DNA of 64,000 nt from Sphingobium sp. (GTDB lineage: Bacteria; Pseudomonadota; Alphaproteobacteria; Sphingomonadales; Sphingomonadaceae). The translations under genes were made by a program, and so were the position numbers. Position 1 is the first letter of the stretch, and each line of letters starts with the position of its first letter. Under the pieces are notes generated by a model, which was given only the letters and a program-made list of their open reading frames with translations, was not told the DNA's origin and did no database searches. The stretch spans positions 408,491 through 472,490 of the forward strand of contig JAHFPV010000002.1 of the NCBI GenBank assembly GCA_023266575.1. The letters are read 5' to 3'. This document shows positions 42,298 to 51,622 of this stretch, in pieces.

Positions 42298-43146
42298 TTA
42301 GGCGGCGAGCGACTTCACCTTGTCGGTGACCAGGGTCACGCGCGCGGTCAGCGGGCTGGCGACGTCACCGGCCAGCTTCATCATCGCTTCGCTGCTCTTG
42401 GCGGCTTCCTTGGTGAAATCGTCGAAGCTGCTCGAAAACAGCTGGCTCTGCAGCTGGAAGAATTCGGTCGGCGTCTTGATGGTCGAGAAGGTCTTGAACG
42501 AGGCAGTCGCCTTCTCAAAGCTCTTGCGGCTGTAATCGACCGCTTCCTGGCCCAGCGTTTCCATGCCCTTGGCCGCGATCTTGCCGGATTCGACCAGCGC
42601 TTCGACATTGCCCTTGGCCAGGTCGCTCAGCTCTTCGATCGCCTTGGTCGACTTTTCGACGCCGGCCTTCGCCTTTTCGTTGAGGTCGGCATAGACGGTT
42701 TCCATCTTGGCCTTGGCGTCTTCAGCGAACTTCTTGCCGGTTTCGATTACGTCGTTCATCGTCTTTGTTCCTTCTATGGCGGACAGCGTCTTGATTGCGA
42801 ACGGTTCGGCCTGCTTGGGCAGGCTCTTGGTCATTTCGGGTTCGACCGGGGCTTGCGGCGGCGCGGGGGCTACAGGCGCCGCGAGAACGGGTTCAGCTTC
42901 CACGACTGGCTCAGCAACCGGCTCCGGGAGCGGCGATGCATCGACGGCGGTGGTCGCTGCCACGATCGCGGACGGATTGGCGTCGATTGCCTTCACGCTC
43001 GATGCCGTCGCCTTGCGTGCGGCCGGCTTCTTGGGAGCAGGCGCGATCGCCGCTTCGGCAGCCTTGAGCGCTTCGCTGGCCGACAAGGTCGTCGATGCGC
43101 TTTTAGCGCGCGGGGCGCTGCGTCCGGTCTTGGGTGTTACGGCCAT
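42298..43146 (-). CDS. Phasin family protein
   Basis: Coats PHA granules. The ATG at 43146 has GGAG nine bases ahead and gives 282 residues. The first half (about 1-130) is Ala/Pro-rich and disordered, like a PhaF-type linker. The second half is the phasin domain (EGTKTMNDVIETGKKFAEDA onward, then AVDYSRKSFEKATASFK and EFFQLQSQLFSSSFDDF). It lies 130 bases downstream of phaC on the same strand, with twin 19-bp elements between. Confidence 0.9.
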   Translation of the reverse strand: MAVTPKTGRSAPRAKSASTTLSASEALKAAEAAIAPAPKKPAARKATASSVKAIDANPSAIVAATTAVDASPLPEPVAEPVVEAEPVLAAPVAPAPPQAPVEPEMTKSLPKQAEPFAIKTLSAIEGTKTMNDVIETGKKFAEDAKAKMETVYADLNEKAKAGVEKSTKAIEELSDLAKGNVEALVESGKIAAKGMETLGQEAVDYSRKSFEKATASFKTFSTIKTPTEFFQLQSQLFSSSFDDFTKEAAKSSEAMMKLAGDVASPLTARVTLVTDKVKSLAA

Positions 43147-43160
43147 GGACTTTTCTCCAT

Positions 43161-43223
43161 TTGTTGCAGTGCACAATAATCATTTCGCAAGGTGATTGCA
43201 AGACTTATTGTGCACTGCAACAA
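43161..43223. promoter_or_regulatory. Twin inverted 19-bp TGCA-rich elements upstream of the phasin gene
   Basis: TTGTTGCAGTGCACAATAA at 43161-43179 is repeated exactly as its reverse complement at 43205-43223, with 25 bases between. Each copy has TGCA-G-TGCA at its centre. Low-GC stems without a T run make a terminator unlikely. TGC-rich sites are bound by PhaR, the PHA-sensing repressor, in other alphaproteobacteria, so these are candidate PhaR operators. Confidence 0.65.
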
Positions 43224-43275
43224 AACCGTCATCCTGTCTGACGGTGGAGGCTCGCAAAGGCTGGAAAAAGCGGGA

Positions 43276-45021
43276 TTAACGCCCCTTTACGTAGCGCCCC
43301 GGTGCGTCCTCTATCGCCTTGAGCAGGCCTTTGCCTGGCTGGCGCGCGCCCTTGGCCGGGACGGTCTGCGGATCGAGTCGCTCGATCCAGGCGCGCCAGT
43401 CGGGCCACCAGCTGCCCTTGGTTTCCTGCGCTGCGGCAAGGAAGGCATCGAGCGTCGGCTGGCTGTCGTCGCAGGCCCAATATTGATATTTCTGCGCCGC
43501 CGGAGGATTGATGACACCGGCGATATGCCCGGACCCGGCGAGCAGAAAGCGGATCGGGCCCGACAGATTCTCGGTCAGTTTCCACACGCTTTCCAGCGGG
43601 GCGATATGGTCCTCCTTGCCCGCCTGCACATAGGCGGGGGTCATGATTTTTTTAAGGTCAATCGGCGTGCCGTCGATCGTGATGGCGCCGGGGACAACCA
43701 GCAGATTGTCGCGATAGAGCTGGGTCAGATAATCTTTGTGCCAGCGCGCGGGCAGGTTGGTGGTGTCGCCATTCCAGTAGAGCAAGTCGAACGGGGGATA
43801 ATCCTGTCCCAGCAGGTAATTATTGACGACATAGCTCCAGATCAGGTCGCGGCCGCGCAGCAGGTTGAAGGTCAGCGCCATATAGCGCCCGTCCAGAAAT
43901 CCGCCCGACGACAGCTGATCAACCAGCTTCATCTGCTCATCGTCGATGAACAGGGTCAGATCGCCCGCCTGGCTGAAATCGACCTGTGCGGTGAAGAAGG
44001 TCGCGCTCGCCACCTTGTCCCCCTCCCCGCGCGCCGCCAGCAGCGCCAGCGTCGCCGCCAATGTGGTGCCCGCGACGCAATAGCCGATCGTATGGACGCT
44101 CGGCACCTTGAGCAGATCGCGCACCGTGTCGATCGCGTCGATCTGGCCGCGCAGGATATAATCGTCCCAGATCAAATCCTTCATCGACGCATCGGCGGAC
44201 TTCCAGGAAACGAGGAACACGCTGATCCCCTGATCCACCGCCCATTTGACGAAGCTTTTTTGTGGGGACAGGTCGAGAATATAGAAGCGGTTGATCCAGG
44301 GCGGGAAGATGATGAGCGGGGTCGCCAGCACGTCCGGCGTGGACGGCGCATAATGGATGAGCTGGTAGAGCGGGGTTTCGTGGATCACCTTGCCCGGCGT
44401 CGCGGCGATATTGCGGCCCAGCTCAAACTGGGTGCCGTCGGTATGGGTCAGCTGGCCCTTTTCCAGATCGGCCAGCATATGCTGCAAGCCCTTGACCAGA
44501 TTTTCGCCCCCGCTCTGGATCGTCTTTTCCACGACCGTCGGATTGGTCAGCGGGAAATTGGAGGGCGAGAGCGCATCGAGCATCCCGCTCGTCGCAAAGC
44601 GCAGCTTCGCCTTCTGCTTGGGGTCCACGCCATCGACCGCATCGGCCAGTTGCAGCATATAGTCCGAGACGAGCAGATAGCTTTGCCGGATCAGGTCGTA
44701 AAAGGGGTGCTGGGTCCAGGCCGGATCGGCGAAGCGGCGGTCCTTGCGCGCGGCGGGGCTGTCGGCCGGAGCCGGTTCAGGCTTGTCGCGGAACATGCCG
44801 CCCGAATCGAGGAAACGCTGCCACATCGCCAGCCCTTCGTCGGCAAAACTCGTCTGGATGCGCGCCACCGCTTCGGGCGAGAAAGGCAGGGTCTGGCCCG
44901 CCGCCCCCGCCGCCTGCTCCAGCATCAGTTGCTGGGCCTGGCCTATCGCATGGGTCCATTGCTGCATCTGTTCCAGCGTGGGCAGATGCGGCTCCATGAT
45001 GTCGGCTTTATCCATGGCCAC
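43276..45021 (-). CDS. phaC: Class I poly(3-hydroxyalkanoate) synthase
   Basis: Polymerises hydroxyacyl-CoA into storage polyester. The 581 residues contain the lipase-like box GYCVAG with nucleophile Cys315, the catalytic Asp in GKEDHIAP and His in GSGHIAGVINPP. The length and FPPWINRFYILDLSP are typical of class I. GTG 45021 and ATG 45015 are both possible starts after AGGAGGAG. phaA/phaB are not adjacent. The phasin gene follows. Confidence 0.96.
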   Translation of the reverse strand: MAMDKADIMEPHLPTLEQMQQWTHAIGQAQQLMLEQAAGAAGQTLPFSPEAVARIQTSFADEGLAMWQRFLDSGGMFRDKPEPAPADSPAARKDRRFADPAWTQHPFYDLIRQSYLLVSDYMLQLADAVDGVDPKQKAKLRFATSGMLDALSPSNFPLTNPTVVEKTIQSGGENLVKGLQHMLADLEKGQLTHTDGTQFELGRNIAATPGKVIHETPLYQLIHYAPSTPDVLATPLIIFPPWINRFYILDLSPQKSFVKWAVDQGISVFLVSWKSADASMKDLIWDDYILRGQIDAIDTVRDLLKVPSVHTIGYCVAGTTLAATLALLAARGEGDKVASATFFTAQVDFSQAGDLTLFIDDEQMKLVDQLSSGGFLDGRYMALTFNLLRGRDLIWSYVVNNYLLGQDYPPFDLLYWNGDTTNLPARWHKDYLTQLYRDNLLVVPGAITIDGTPIDLKKIMTPAYVQAGKEDHIAPLESVWKLTENLSGPIRFLLAGSGHIAGVINPPAAQKYQYWACDDSQPTLDAFLAAAQETKGSWWPDWRAWIERLDPQTVPAKGARQPGKGLLKAIEDAPGRYVKGR

Positions 45022-45157
45022 CCTGCTCCTCCTGGCATCGTTTCTATGCGCCGCTTTCTCTGGCGCGTCGCCATCGGGCCGGTTATAGCCAGATTGTGAC
45101 GCGGCAACGGCGCGACACGCACTATTCCTTACCTAGAGCTTTCAGGAAAGCCTTATA

Positions 45158-46366
45158 ATGTCCGAAGAATTCTATCGCATGAAGCGCCTGCCCCCCTATG
45201 TCATCGCGGAAGTCAACGCGATGCGGGCCGCCGCGCGTGCGGCGGGAGAGGATATTATCGATCTGGGCATGGGCAATCCCGACCTGCCGCCACCGCCCCA
45301 TGTCATCGACAAGCTGATCGAGGTGGCGCGCAAGCCCGACGCCCATGGCTATTCGCAATCGAAGGGGATTCCGGGCCTTCGCAAGGCGCAGGCGAACTAT
45401 TATGGCCGCCGCTTCGGCGTTGATGTCGATCCGGAAACCGAGGTCGTCGTGACCATGGGGTCGAAGGAAGGCCTCGCCAGCCTCGCCACCGCGATCACCG
45501 CGCCGGGCGATGTCGTGCTGGCCCCCAACCCCAGCTACCCGATCCATATGTTCGGCTTCATATTGGCAGGCGCGACCATCCGGTCGGTGCCGACCACGCC
45601 GGACGATAATTATTTCCGTTCGCTCGACCGCGCCATGGCCTTCACCGTGCCGCGTCCGTCGATCCTGGTGGTCAATTATCCGTCCAACCCGACCGCCGAG
45701 ACGGTGGACTTGGCCTTTTACGAGCGGCTGGTCGCCTGGGCGAAGGCGAACAAGGTCTGGGTGATTTCCGACCTTGCCTATTCCGAGCTTTATTATGACG
45801 GCAACCCGACGCCTTCGATCCTGCAAGTGCCGGGCGCGAAGGATATTGCGATCGAGTTCACCTCGCTCAGCAAGACCTACTCGATGGCAGGCTGGCGGAT
45901 CGGCTTCGCCGTCGGCAACAAACAGCTGATCGCGGCAATGAGCCGGGTGAAATCCTATCTGGATTATGGCGCATTCACGCCGATTCAGGCAGCCGCCTGC
46001 GCCGCGCTCAACGGGCCGCAGGATATCGTGCAGAAGAACCGCGAATTGTATCACAAGCGCCGCGACGTGCTGGTCGAAAGCTTCGGCCGCGCCGGATGGG
46101 ACATTCCCGCCCCGCCCGCATCGATGTTCGCCTGGGCACCGTTGCCGCCTGCGCTCAAGGACATGGGCAGCCTGGAATTTTCCAAGCAGTTGCTGACCCA
46201 TGCCAAGGTCGCGGTCGCGCCGGGCGTGGGCTATGGCGAGGATGGCGAAGGCTATGTCCGCATCGCCATGGTGGAGAATGAGCAGCGGCTGCGGCAGGCT
46301 GCGCGCAACATCAAATCCTATCTCAAGTCGATGGGCGTCAATACGCCGGCCAAGGGCGCGGCCTGA
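45158..46366 (+). CDS. PLP-dependent aminotransferase (AlaC/DapL-like, class I/II)
   Basis: A 402-residue fold-type I aminotransferase. The PLP Lys is in SLSKTYSMAGWRIGF; other conserved points are DLGMGNPDLPPP, the phosphate-site SKEG, NYPSNPTAE and ISDLAYSELYYDG. The strongest resemblance is to alanine aminotransferase AlaC and proteins annotated LL-diaminopimelate aminotransferase. Which amino acids it uses is not clear from sequence. It is the first gene of a likely three-gene run with the DUF2721 and 2Fe-2S proteins. Confidence 0.9.
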   Translation: MSEEFYRMKRLPPYVIAEVNAMRAAARAAGEDIIDLGMGNPDLPPPPHVIDKLIEVARKPDAHGYSQSKGIPGLRKAQANYYGRRFGVDVDPETEVVVTMGSKEGLASLATAITAPGDVVLAPNPSYPIHMFGFILAGATIRSVPTTPDDNYFRSLDRAMAFTVPRPSILVVNYPSNPTAETVDLAFYERLVAWAKANKVWVISDLAYSELYYDGNPTPSILQVPGAKDIAIEFTSLSKTYSMAGWRIGFAVGNKQLIAAMSRVKSYLDYGAFTPIQAAACAALNGPQDIVQKNRELYHKRRDVLVESFGRAGWDIPAPPASMFAWAPLPPALKDMGSLEFSKQLLTHAKVAVAPGVGYGEDGEGYVRIAMVENEQRLRQAARNIKSYLKSMGVNTPAKGAA

Positions 46367-46382
46367 CGGTCGCGCCAGCGCC

Positions 46383-46865
46383 ATGATCCCGCTGCCACAA
46401 GTCTCTCAGGTCGCGCAGACCATCCAGCTGGCGCTCGCCCCGGTGTTCCTGCTGGCGGGGATCGGCGCATTCCTGAATGTCTGCGTCAGTCGTCTGGCGC
46501 GGATCATCGACCGGGCGCGGACGGTGGAGGCGGCGATCCTGACCACGCGGGGGCGCGAGCATGACCGGCTGGTCAATGAAATCCGCGTCCTCGACAAACG
46601 TATGAGCGTGGTCAATATCGCGATCTTCCTGTCGGTCGCGTCGGCCTGCGCCGTCTGTCTGGTCGTCATCCTGCTGTTTGCGGGCAATTTGTTCGACGCG
46701 CATCTGGGGACGGCGATCGCGGTGCTGTTCAGTCTGGCGATGCTGTTGCAGGCGGGCGGCTTTGCGACCTTCATTCAGGAAATCCGGCTGGGATCGAAGA
46801 TCATCCACGTCCGCAACGAAGTCTTGTATCACAAGGTCGAAACGGAAGAGCCGGACGCCGAATGA
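46383..46865 (+). CDS. DUF2721 membrane protein
   Basis: A 160-residue protein with three membrane helices. The pattern VFLLAGIGAFLNVCVSRLAR, an intervening charged segment RTVEAAILTTRGREHDRL and two later helices matches DUF2721. The function is unknown. The ATG at 46383 follows the aminotransferase stop by 16 bases, and the stop overlaps the next start (ATGA). Confidence 0.85.
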   Translation: MIPLPQVSQVAQTIQLALAPVFLLAGIGAFLNVCVSRLARIIDRARTVEAAILTTRGREHDRLVNEIRVLDKRMSVVNIAIFLSVASACAVCLVVILLFAGNLFDAHLGTAIAVLFSLAMLLQAGGFATFIQEIRLGSKIIHVRNEVLYHKVETEEPDAE

Positions 46866-47431
46866 CCCGCTTCACCGTCAACGACCGGCCGGTGCAATAT
46901 CGCATGGACCCGGATACGCCCTTGCTCTGGGCGCTGCGTGATGCGTCGAACCTGACCGGCACCAAATATGGTTGTGGCACCGGCGACTGCGGTGCCTGTA
47001 CGGTGGACATAGACGGAGAAGCGGTGCGGTCCTGCCAGGTGACGATCGGCAAGACCGAGGGCCGTTTCGTCACCACGATCGAGGCGCTGTCGCCCGATCG
47101 CGGCCATCCGGTGCAACAGGCGTTCGCCGCCGACAATGTGTCGCAATGCGGCTATTGCATCCCCGGCATGATCATGGCCGCGTCCGTGCTGCTGCGCCGG
47201 ACCAATGATCCCAGCGATGCGGAGATTGACGCGGCGATCACCAATATCTGCCGCTGCGGCATCTATCCCCGGCTGCGCGGTGCGATCCGCCGGGCGGGGC
47301 GGATCATGCGGGGGGAGGATACGGGTATCGGCGAACAGGGTGCCGCCGCCCCGCCGCCGGGCATTACGCCGGAGGAGGCTGCCCGCACCGTCCCGGCGCT
47401 GGGCAGGCCTGCGCCTCAGCCGAAGCGATAG
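46862..47431 (+). CDS. 2Fe-2S subunit of a molybdenum-hydroxylase-type oxidoreductase (IorA-like), orphan
   Basis: A 189-residue electron-transfer subunit. The first cluster has the plant-ferredoxin-type CGTGDCGACTV and a later Cys (RSCQVT); the second has QCGYCIPGMI and NICRCGIYPR. This fits small subunits of isoquinoline 1-oxidoreductase and relatives. The large molybdopterin subunit that normally follows is missing; the next gene is a convergent dioxygenase. A Pro-rich tail extends beyond the usual end. It might pair with a distant large subunit. Confidence 0.9.
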   Translation: MTRFTVNDRPVQYRMDPDTPLLWALRDASNLTGTKYGCGTGDCGACTVDIDGEAVRSCQVTIGKTEGRFVTTIEALSPDRGHPVQQAFAADNVSQCGYCIPGMIMAASVLLRRTNDPSDAEIDAAITNICRCGIYPRLRGAIRRAGRIMRGEDTGIGEQGAAAPPPGITPEEAARTVPALGRPAPQPKR

Positions 47432-48225
47432 CCCGACACCGCCCAGCCTATCACCATGCTGTGATGGTCGCGCACCGCAGGGTCATCGCCGCCCGCCCCC
47501 AGTGCGACCATCAGCGGCAGCAGATGCTCCTCGCGCGGATGGGCGAAATGGGCGTTGGGCAGGCTGTCCCACGCGATGACGCGCGCGGCCCGGTTGGCCG
47601 GATCGGGATCGGTCACCGCCGCCGTCAGCGCATTATCCCACACCTGTGATGGCGCGGTCGCCTGCGCTCCGCGCACGCGCAGATTGTGAAAGCTCATGCC
47701 CGATCCGACGATCAGCACGCCTTCGTCGCGCAACACGGACAGCGCGCGCCCGGCGGCGACATGGGCGGCGGGGTCGAGATCGTGGCGCAGCGACAGCTGG
47801 ACCAGCGGAATGTCGGCATCGGGCAGCGCGACCTTCAGCGGAATGAACACGCCATGGTCCCAGCCGCGCGCCGCCTCCTGCGCGGTCGCAAAACCTGCAT
47901 CGGCGAGCAGTGCCGCAACGCGCGCGGCCAAATCCGGCGCGCCTGGCGCGTCCCAGCGCAGCGTGTAGGTGTGCGGGGGGAAGCCATAATAGTCGAACAG
48001 CAAGGCGGGCCTTTCGCCGACATGGACGGTGAAAGCCGCCTCCTCCCAATGGCCCGACACCAGCAGAATGGCGCGGGGGCGTTCGGGCAGGCTGGCGATC
48101 AGCCCGGCCAGATAGTCCTGCATCGGCTGCCACATCGGATCGCTATGTGGATGGTCGGGGTCGGCGGGGTCCATGAAGAAGCAGGGACCACCGCCATGGG
48201 GGATGAAGAGGCTGGGCTGTGTCAT
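47416..48225 (-). CDS. DODA-type (class III, LigB-like) extradiol dioxygenase
   Basis: A 269-residue enzyme of the 4,5-DOPA dioxygenase type. Metal and active-site residues are visible in FIPHGGGPCFF, SGHWEE, WDHGVFIPL and GSGMSFHNLR. Such enzymes open catechol rings in plants and bacteria; the E. coli relative YgiD is a DOPA dioxygenase. The physiological substrate here is unknown. The ATG at 48225 is preferred to an earlier in-frame one. Its 3' end overlaps the 2Fe-2S gene by 16 bases, tail to tail. Confidence 0.88.
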   Translation of the reverse strand: MTQPSLFIPHGGGPCFFMDPADPDHPHSDPMWQPMQDYLAGLIASLPERPRAILLVSGHWEEAAFTVHVGERPALLFDYYGFPPHTYTLRWDAPGAPDLAARVAALLADAGFATAQEAARGWDHGVFIPLKVALPDADIPLVQLSLRHDLDPAAHVAAGRALSVLRDEGVLIVGSGMSFHNLRVRGAQATAPSQVWDNALTAAVTDPDPANRAARVIAWDSLPNAHFAHPREEHLLPLMVALGAGGDDPAVRDHHSMVIGWAVSGYRFG

Positions 48226-48285
48226 GCCCAGCACATTGGCGCGCGGGAGAACAACCACAACGGGCAAGCGCGAAACATTCCGTTT

Positions 48286-50847
48286 CTAGCGGGTCCGATC
48301 GACCAGCGGCGTCATCGCCTGCGCCAGGGTCGCGCCCGAATAGGGCTTTTTGACCAAGGTGACCCCGGCGAAGCGATCCGGCAGTTCCAGCCCGTCGCCA
48401 TAGCCGGTCGCAAACAGGAAGGGGATGCCGCGTTCGACCAGCAGGTCCGCCACCGGCATACTGGTTTCAGCGCCCAGGTTGAAATCCAGCACGGCCAGAT
48501 CAATGGGCTGCTGCTCGACCGCTTCCCGCGCCCGCGCGACGCTGGCGGCGGTGGTTACGTCCGCGCCCAGATCGCGCAACGCATCCTCTCCATCCATGGC
48601 GATGATCATATTATCCTCGACCAGCAGGACGTGCCGACCTTTCAGCAATTCAGGCGTCGCGGCGATCACGGGCAGCGGGCGATCCGTGCCGACGACATCG
48701 GGCAGCACAGACACGACATGGACCGAAGGGATGCAGAAATGCGCCTCTATCCCGGCCAGACGGTAGTGGATTTCGGCATGGCCATCCAGATCATATGGGA
48801 TGGAGCGCTCGATCACGGTCGATCCAAAGCCGCGCCGCGTCGGTGCTACGACCGCCGGGCCGCCGCTTTCGGTCCAGTCGATCAGCAGGCTGCCATCCTG
48901 ATCGACATGCCAGTCGATCGCCACTGTGCCATTGTCCGACAGCGCGCCATATTTGGCGGCATTGGTCAGCATTTCGTGGATCACCAGCGCCATGACGGTG
49001 AAGCAGCCCGGCGTCAGCAGCACATTGGGACCGGACAGGCGCACCCGATCGCGCCGCTCGCCCAGATAAGCGCCCGCCTCCACCTCGATCAGGTCATAGA
49101 GGCGCGCGGGACTCCAGCGGTCGGCGGTGATCTGGTCATGGGCGCGGGCCAGCGCATGGACGCGGCTTTCGAGCGTGCCGATAAACTCCTCGACCGTCAC
49201 GGTGCTGCTGCGCGTCTGGGACAAGAGGCCACGAATGAGCGCCAATATGTTGCGTACCCGGTGGTTGAGTTCGGCGATCAGCAATTCCTGCTTCTCATGC
49301 GCGCGCTGCCGCTCCGCATCCGCTGAATCAGACAGGCGCAGCACCACTTCCAGCAAGGCGGTGCGCAGCGCTTCGGCGACGCGCAATTCCGCCGGGGCAA
49401 ACGGCAGCGCAGTCCCCTTCACCAGTTCAGACCATTCCTCAAAACTTTTGCGCGGGGTCAGGCGCGGGCCGTTGGGGCCATATTCGATATGCTTTTCCTG
49501 ATTGCCCGCCCAGCGCACGGCGCGCAGCTGTTCGGCGCGGAACAGCACGACATAGTCGCGGGGTCGGCGCGACAGGGGAATGGCAAGCAGCCCGGCGGCG
49601 CGATCGGCATAGGCCGCCGCTTCGGGCAGGACGCGGCTGAGCGTATCAGTGGTATAGACCTGGCTGGCGGCGACGCGGTTGAGCATCGAGACGATCCCGG
49701 CAAAGGTCGCCTTGTCCGGGGTCAGCCCTGAAAAGCTGATCTGTCCGTCAATATAGACGCCCACGCCATCGGCGGGGATCGTGTCGAAGATGATGTCGCC
49801 CAGCCAGCGCGCATTGGACAGCAGGTCATGATCCTGCGCCACGGCCGACATCAACCGGTCGGCCACTTGCCGCGCCTTGCCCTCATAGGCGGCGGTTTCG
49901 GCGCGCTCGCGGCTTTCCAGCATCATCGAGAAGATCTGGCCGAACAGTTCCGCCGCGCTGCGCTGGGCAAAGGTCGGCAGGCGCGGGGCATAATGGTGGC
50001 AGGCGAACAGCCCCCACAGCCGCCCTTCGACAATGATCGAGATGGAGAGCGACGCCCCCACCCCCATATTGCGGAGATATTCGATGTGGATCGGCGAGAC
50101 GGCGCGGGTCAGGCACAGCGACATGTCCAGCGCCGCGCCGGTCGGATCCAGCGTGGGGACGACCGGCACGGGCACCGCCTGCACATCGGCGATGACGCGA
50201 AAGATGTTGCGCAGATAGAGGGCGCGCGCCTGCACCGGAATGTCGGATGCGGGGTAGTGCAGACCAAAGAAGCTGTCGATGCCGGGCCGCAGCGCTTCGG
50301 CCACCACCTCGCCATCGCCGCCATCAGCGAAGCGATAGACCATCACCCGGTCGAACCCGGTCAACGCCCGCACCTGCCGCGCCCCATCGCGCAGGAAGGC
50401 GGTCATGCCATCGGCCTGCCCCAGCCGCGCGACCATCGCGCGGACAGTGCTGCTGGCCTCCATCTCGTCCGCGCTGGCGGGTTCCGCCTCTATCACCACA
50501 AGCTGACCGGAAAAATGGACGGCGACATCGAACGGCGTGCCGCCCGTCATCAGCGGCAGGGAGAAGATGCGCTCGACCGAATCGGGGCCACGCAGCAGGG
50601 TGATGCGGTTGCGCAGCGTGTGGATGGCTTCGCCATCAAACAGCGCGCTGACCGGCTTGCCCAGCATGTCGTCGGGGGACAGGCCGATGAACGCGGCGCT
50701 GTTGGCCGACACGCGCGATACCAGCCAGTCGGCGGTCAGCGCGATCAGGAAACCGAATGGCTGGACCGTACCCAGCACATGGATCGGTTCCCGATCGCAA
50801 TTGGTGAGGTTGACGGCGAAATCCGCGCCGCTGCCGCCGTCAGCCAT
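48286..50847 (-). CDS. bphP: Bacteriophytochrome histidine kinase with fused receiver domain
   Basis: A red/far-red photoreceptor of 853 residues: PAS with chromophore Cys17 (NLTNCDREPIHVLGTVQPFG), GAF with PASDIP (199-204) and CHHYAP, and PHY with the tongue motifs WAGN (446-449) and PRKSF (465-469). An HWE-type kinase follows (phospho-acceptor His529 in ELNHRVRNIL; WTE at 658-660), then a C-terminal receiver (LLVEDN, phospho-Asp788 in LAVLDFN, KKP at 833-835). All key photochemical residues are intact. ATG 50847 overlaps the heme oxygenase gene by eight bases. An in-frame upstream extension exists but lies inside the oxygenase gene. Confidence 0.95.
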   Translation of the reverse strand: MADGGSGADFAVNLTNCDREPIHVLGTVQPFGFLIALTADWLVSRVSANSAAFIGLSPDDMLGKPVSALFDGEAIHTLRNRITLLRGPDSVERIFSLPLMTGGTPFDVAVHFSGQLVVIEAEPASADEMEASSTVRAMVARLGQADGMTAFLRDGARQVRALTGFDRVMVYRFADGGDGEVVAEALRPGIDSFFGLHYPASDIPVQARALYLRNIFRVIADVQAVPVPVVPTLDPTGAALDMSLCLTRAVSPIHIEYLRNMGVGASLSISIIVEGRLWGLFACHHYAPRLPTFAQRSAAELFGQIFSMMLESRERAETAAYEGKARQVADRLMSAVAQDHDLLSNARWLGDIIFDTIPADGVGVYIDGQISFSGLTPDKATFAGIVSMLNRVAASQVYTTDTLSRVLPEAAAYADRAAGLLAIPLSRRPRDYVVLFRAEQLRAVRWAGNQEKHIEYGPNGPRLTPRKSFEEWSELVKGTALPFAPAELRVAEALRTALLEVVLRLSDSADAERQRAHEKQELLIAELNHRVRNILALIRGLLSQTRSSTVTVEEFIGTLESRVHALARAHDQITADRWSPARLYDLIEVEAGAYLGERRDRVRLSGPNVLLTPGCFTVMALVIHEMLTNAAKYGALSDNGTVAIDWHVDQDGSLLIDWTESGGPAVVAPTRRGFGSTVIERSIPYDLDGHAEIHYRLAGIEAHFCIPSVHVVSVLPDVVGTDRPLPVIAATPELLKGRHVLLVEDNMIIAMDGEDALRDLGADVTTAASVARAREAVEQQPIDLAVLDFNLGAETSMPVADLLVERGIPFLFATGYGDGLELPDRFAGVTLVKKPYSGATLAQAMTPLVDRTR

Positions 50848-51379
50848 GGGCGGCAACCGGTTCGGGCCGGGCGGCTGCGGCAAAAAGGGCGAAGGCCGCC
50901 TGCGCGCCCTGCACGGCGTCGTCCAGCCAGCCTTCGCCCCCTTCAGCGGCGGCCTGATCAAGCGCCTGCTGAAACGCGACCCAGCCGCCCTTTCCATGGA
51001 CGGCCGACAGATAGGCGCGGGGCAGGCCCGGCGCGACCTGACGCGCCAGCATTGCGCCGCCCAGGCGCGAACCTTCCAGCGCATAGAGCAGCCCCCAGCG
51101 ATAACCGTCCCGGTCGGGATCAGCGAGCGACAGGGGCGCAGGCATGGCCATATCCATCGCCGCCAGATCCGCCGTGATCAGCGGCAGGCGTGGCGATGCG
51201 GGGCGCGCAACCGATTCGAGTGCGCCCAGCGCACGGGCATGAGCTGTCAGGAAGGCAGCATAATGGCTTTGCGAATCAAGTTGATAGCCCGAAAACAGCG
51301 TGTCGACACGGTGATGGCTGTCGCTCGTCGCTTCGCGCAGAGCCTGGCGGACGCCGCTGACATTGGGAGATTTCTTCAC
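50840..51379 (-). CDS. bphO: Heme oxygenase (biliverdin-forming)
   Basis: A 179-residue heme oxygenase that opens heme to biliverdin, the chromophore of the phytochrome encoded next. The proximal His is in SDSHHRVDTLFSGY (about residues 20-33), and GYRWGLLYALEGSRLGGAML shows the distal-helix glycines. It starts at GTG 51379 and its stop overlaps the bphP start, ensuring coupled production of chromophore and apoprotein. Confidence 0.92.
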   Translation of the reverse strand: MKKSPNVSGVRQALREATSDSHHRVDTLFSGYQLDSQSHYAAFLTAHARALGALESVARPASPRLPLITADLAAMDMAMPAPLSLADPDRDGYRWGLLYALEGSRLGGAMLARQVAPGLPRAYLSAVHGKGGWVAFQQALDQAAAEGGEGWLDDAVQGAQAAFALFAAAARPEPVAAHG

Positions 51380-51622
51380 TCGGCAGTCCTATAGAGAGGG
51401 CAGGCACCCTGCACTGATCTGGATCAGCTTTTGACCCGGTTCTGGCCATTTTTAACGGACAGAACGATACGAACACGGAACAACGCGCAAAGCCGAAATT
51501 GGGTTCATTACGCCCGGCGATTCTTTCAGCAAGCTGACGGACAGGTTCAGAATTGCGACATCGCGCGCCATCTAGAAGGGCGGCATGAGGGGGCAGAAGG
51601 TTCCCGCAAACAGAAAGTCACG

